From Roseobacter sp. (GTDB lineage: Bacteria > Pseudomonadota > Alphaproteobacteria > Rhodobacterales > Rhodobacteraceae), in the NCBI GenBank assembly GCA_024636425.1, contig JAGXHB010000137.1, positions 1 to 5,386 on the forward strand: a stretch of 5,386 nucleotides of DNA, written 5' to 3'. Positions 4,964 to 5,386 of the stretch are shown in pieces. Position 1 is the first letter of the stretch; every line of letters begins with the position of its first letter. The position numbers were made by a program, and so were the translations under genes. The notes under the pieces were generated by a model. That model saw only the letters and a list, made by a program, of their open reading frames with translations. It did not search any database and was not told the origin of the DNA.

Positions 4964-5386
4964 TCAGTGCAATGCGCTTGCGACACGGTCTTGCGGCACT
5001 GCGCGGTCGGGCTCATCTGGCGCAGCCAGCGGCAGCACTTGATCGGCCGTATTGCGGACCAGTGCCTGATCGTGACTGACCAGCATCAGTGCGATGCCGT
5101 CGCGTTCCGCCGTCTGGGTCAGAAGCCCGATTACCTTGGCTTGCGTAATCGGATCCAGCCGCGATGTCGGTTCGTCTGCAAAGATAAAGGCTGGTTTGCG
5201 CAGCAGCACCCGGAGCAGCGACAGCCGCTGCAATTCCCCGCCCGACACTGCACCGGGCCTGCGTGCCAGCAGCTTGGGATCAAGTCCAAGACTGTCCATC
5301 AGCGCATCAACGGCATGCGGGTCGCCTTTGGTCATTGTCACTACGTCTCGCAGCGCGGCCCCGATCGTCCTCTTGCGGGGGAACGC
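4964..5386 (-). CDS. Opp/Dpp/Nik-type ABC transporter ATP-binding protein, C-terminal part
   Basis: The reading frame is open to the right edge, giving the last 140 residues; the N-terminal half with Walker A lies outside the window. The visible part starts AFPRKRTIGAALRD, the segment just after the Q-loop that is typical of DppF/OppF/NikE ATPases (usually xNPRxTI). Then come the signature VSGGELQRLSLLRVLL (47-62), Walker B FIFADEP (67-73), the D-loop TSRLDPITQ (74-82), which is a hallmark of this subfamily, and switch His105 in LVSHDQ. The C-terminus is short (about 35 residues after the His) and lacks the longer oligopeptide-binding C-terminal extension of many DppD/OppD proteins, favouring a DppF/NikE-like subunit. 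The next gene, zrgA, starts 40 nt later on the same strand, so the two transport systems may share a transcript. The substrate is unknown: peptide, nickel or metal-metallophore are the usual options. Confidence 0.9.
   Translation of the reverse strand, partial: AFPRKRTIGAALRDVVTMTKGDPHAVDALMDSLGLDPKLLARRPGAVSGGELQRLSLLRVLLRKPAFIFADEPTSRLDPITQAKVIGLLTQTAERDGIALMLVSHDQALVRNTADQVLPLAAPDEPDRAVPQDRVASALH

Overview
The window carries two gene groups, all read on the minus strand (right to left in these coordinates), so gene order is described from high to low coordinate. High GC, roseobacter-like protein sequences (ModA, DUF3299, ZrgA-type) and compact overlapping genes suggest an alphaproteobacterium, probably Rhodobacteraceae. 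This is inferred from the look of the proteins, as no rRNA or other phylogenetic marker is present.

Right part (5386 to 1367): the C-terminal part of an Opp/Dpp/Nik-type ABC ATPase enters from the right edge. After 40 bp comes a five-gene, tightly coupled cassette. It holds a secreted His-rich ZrgA-type (DUF2796) protein, a LolD/MacB-class ABC ATPase, a FtsX/MacB-fold permease, and two tandem Tat-signal DUF3299 proteins. Gaps and overlaps between successive genes are a 2-nt gap, 4-nt ATGA, 4-nt ATGA and 4-nt GTGA, so this is very probably one translationally coupled operon. It matches the layout I remember for the zinc-regulated zrgABCDE locus of Vibrio cholerae. The likely job is handling of zinc or another divalent metal across the inner membrane and periplasm. 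The roles of the two DUF3299 proteins are unknown.

Left part (1278 to 1): a molybdate uptake group. It has a short ModE-like winged-helix regulator lacking the molybdate-binding domain, then the periplasmic molybdate-binding protein ModA, then the first 16 codons of the permease ModB, which runs off the left edge (modC presumably follows). Upstream of both modE and modA, at nearly the same distance from the start codon, lies a 24-bp imperfect palindrome reading CGATAT-N12-(A/T)TATC(G/A). It has the same length and outer half-sites as the classical ModE/Mo-box. These two sites are the best candidate regulatory elements in the window.

The strongest leads are the paired operator with a sensor-less ModE, and the FtsX-type ABC module combined with His-rich and duplicated DUF3299 periplasmic proteins. 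No gap between genes exceeds 88 bp. I saw no RNA gene, mobile element, CRISPR array or convincing intrinsic terminator.
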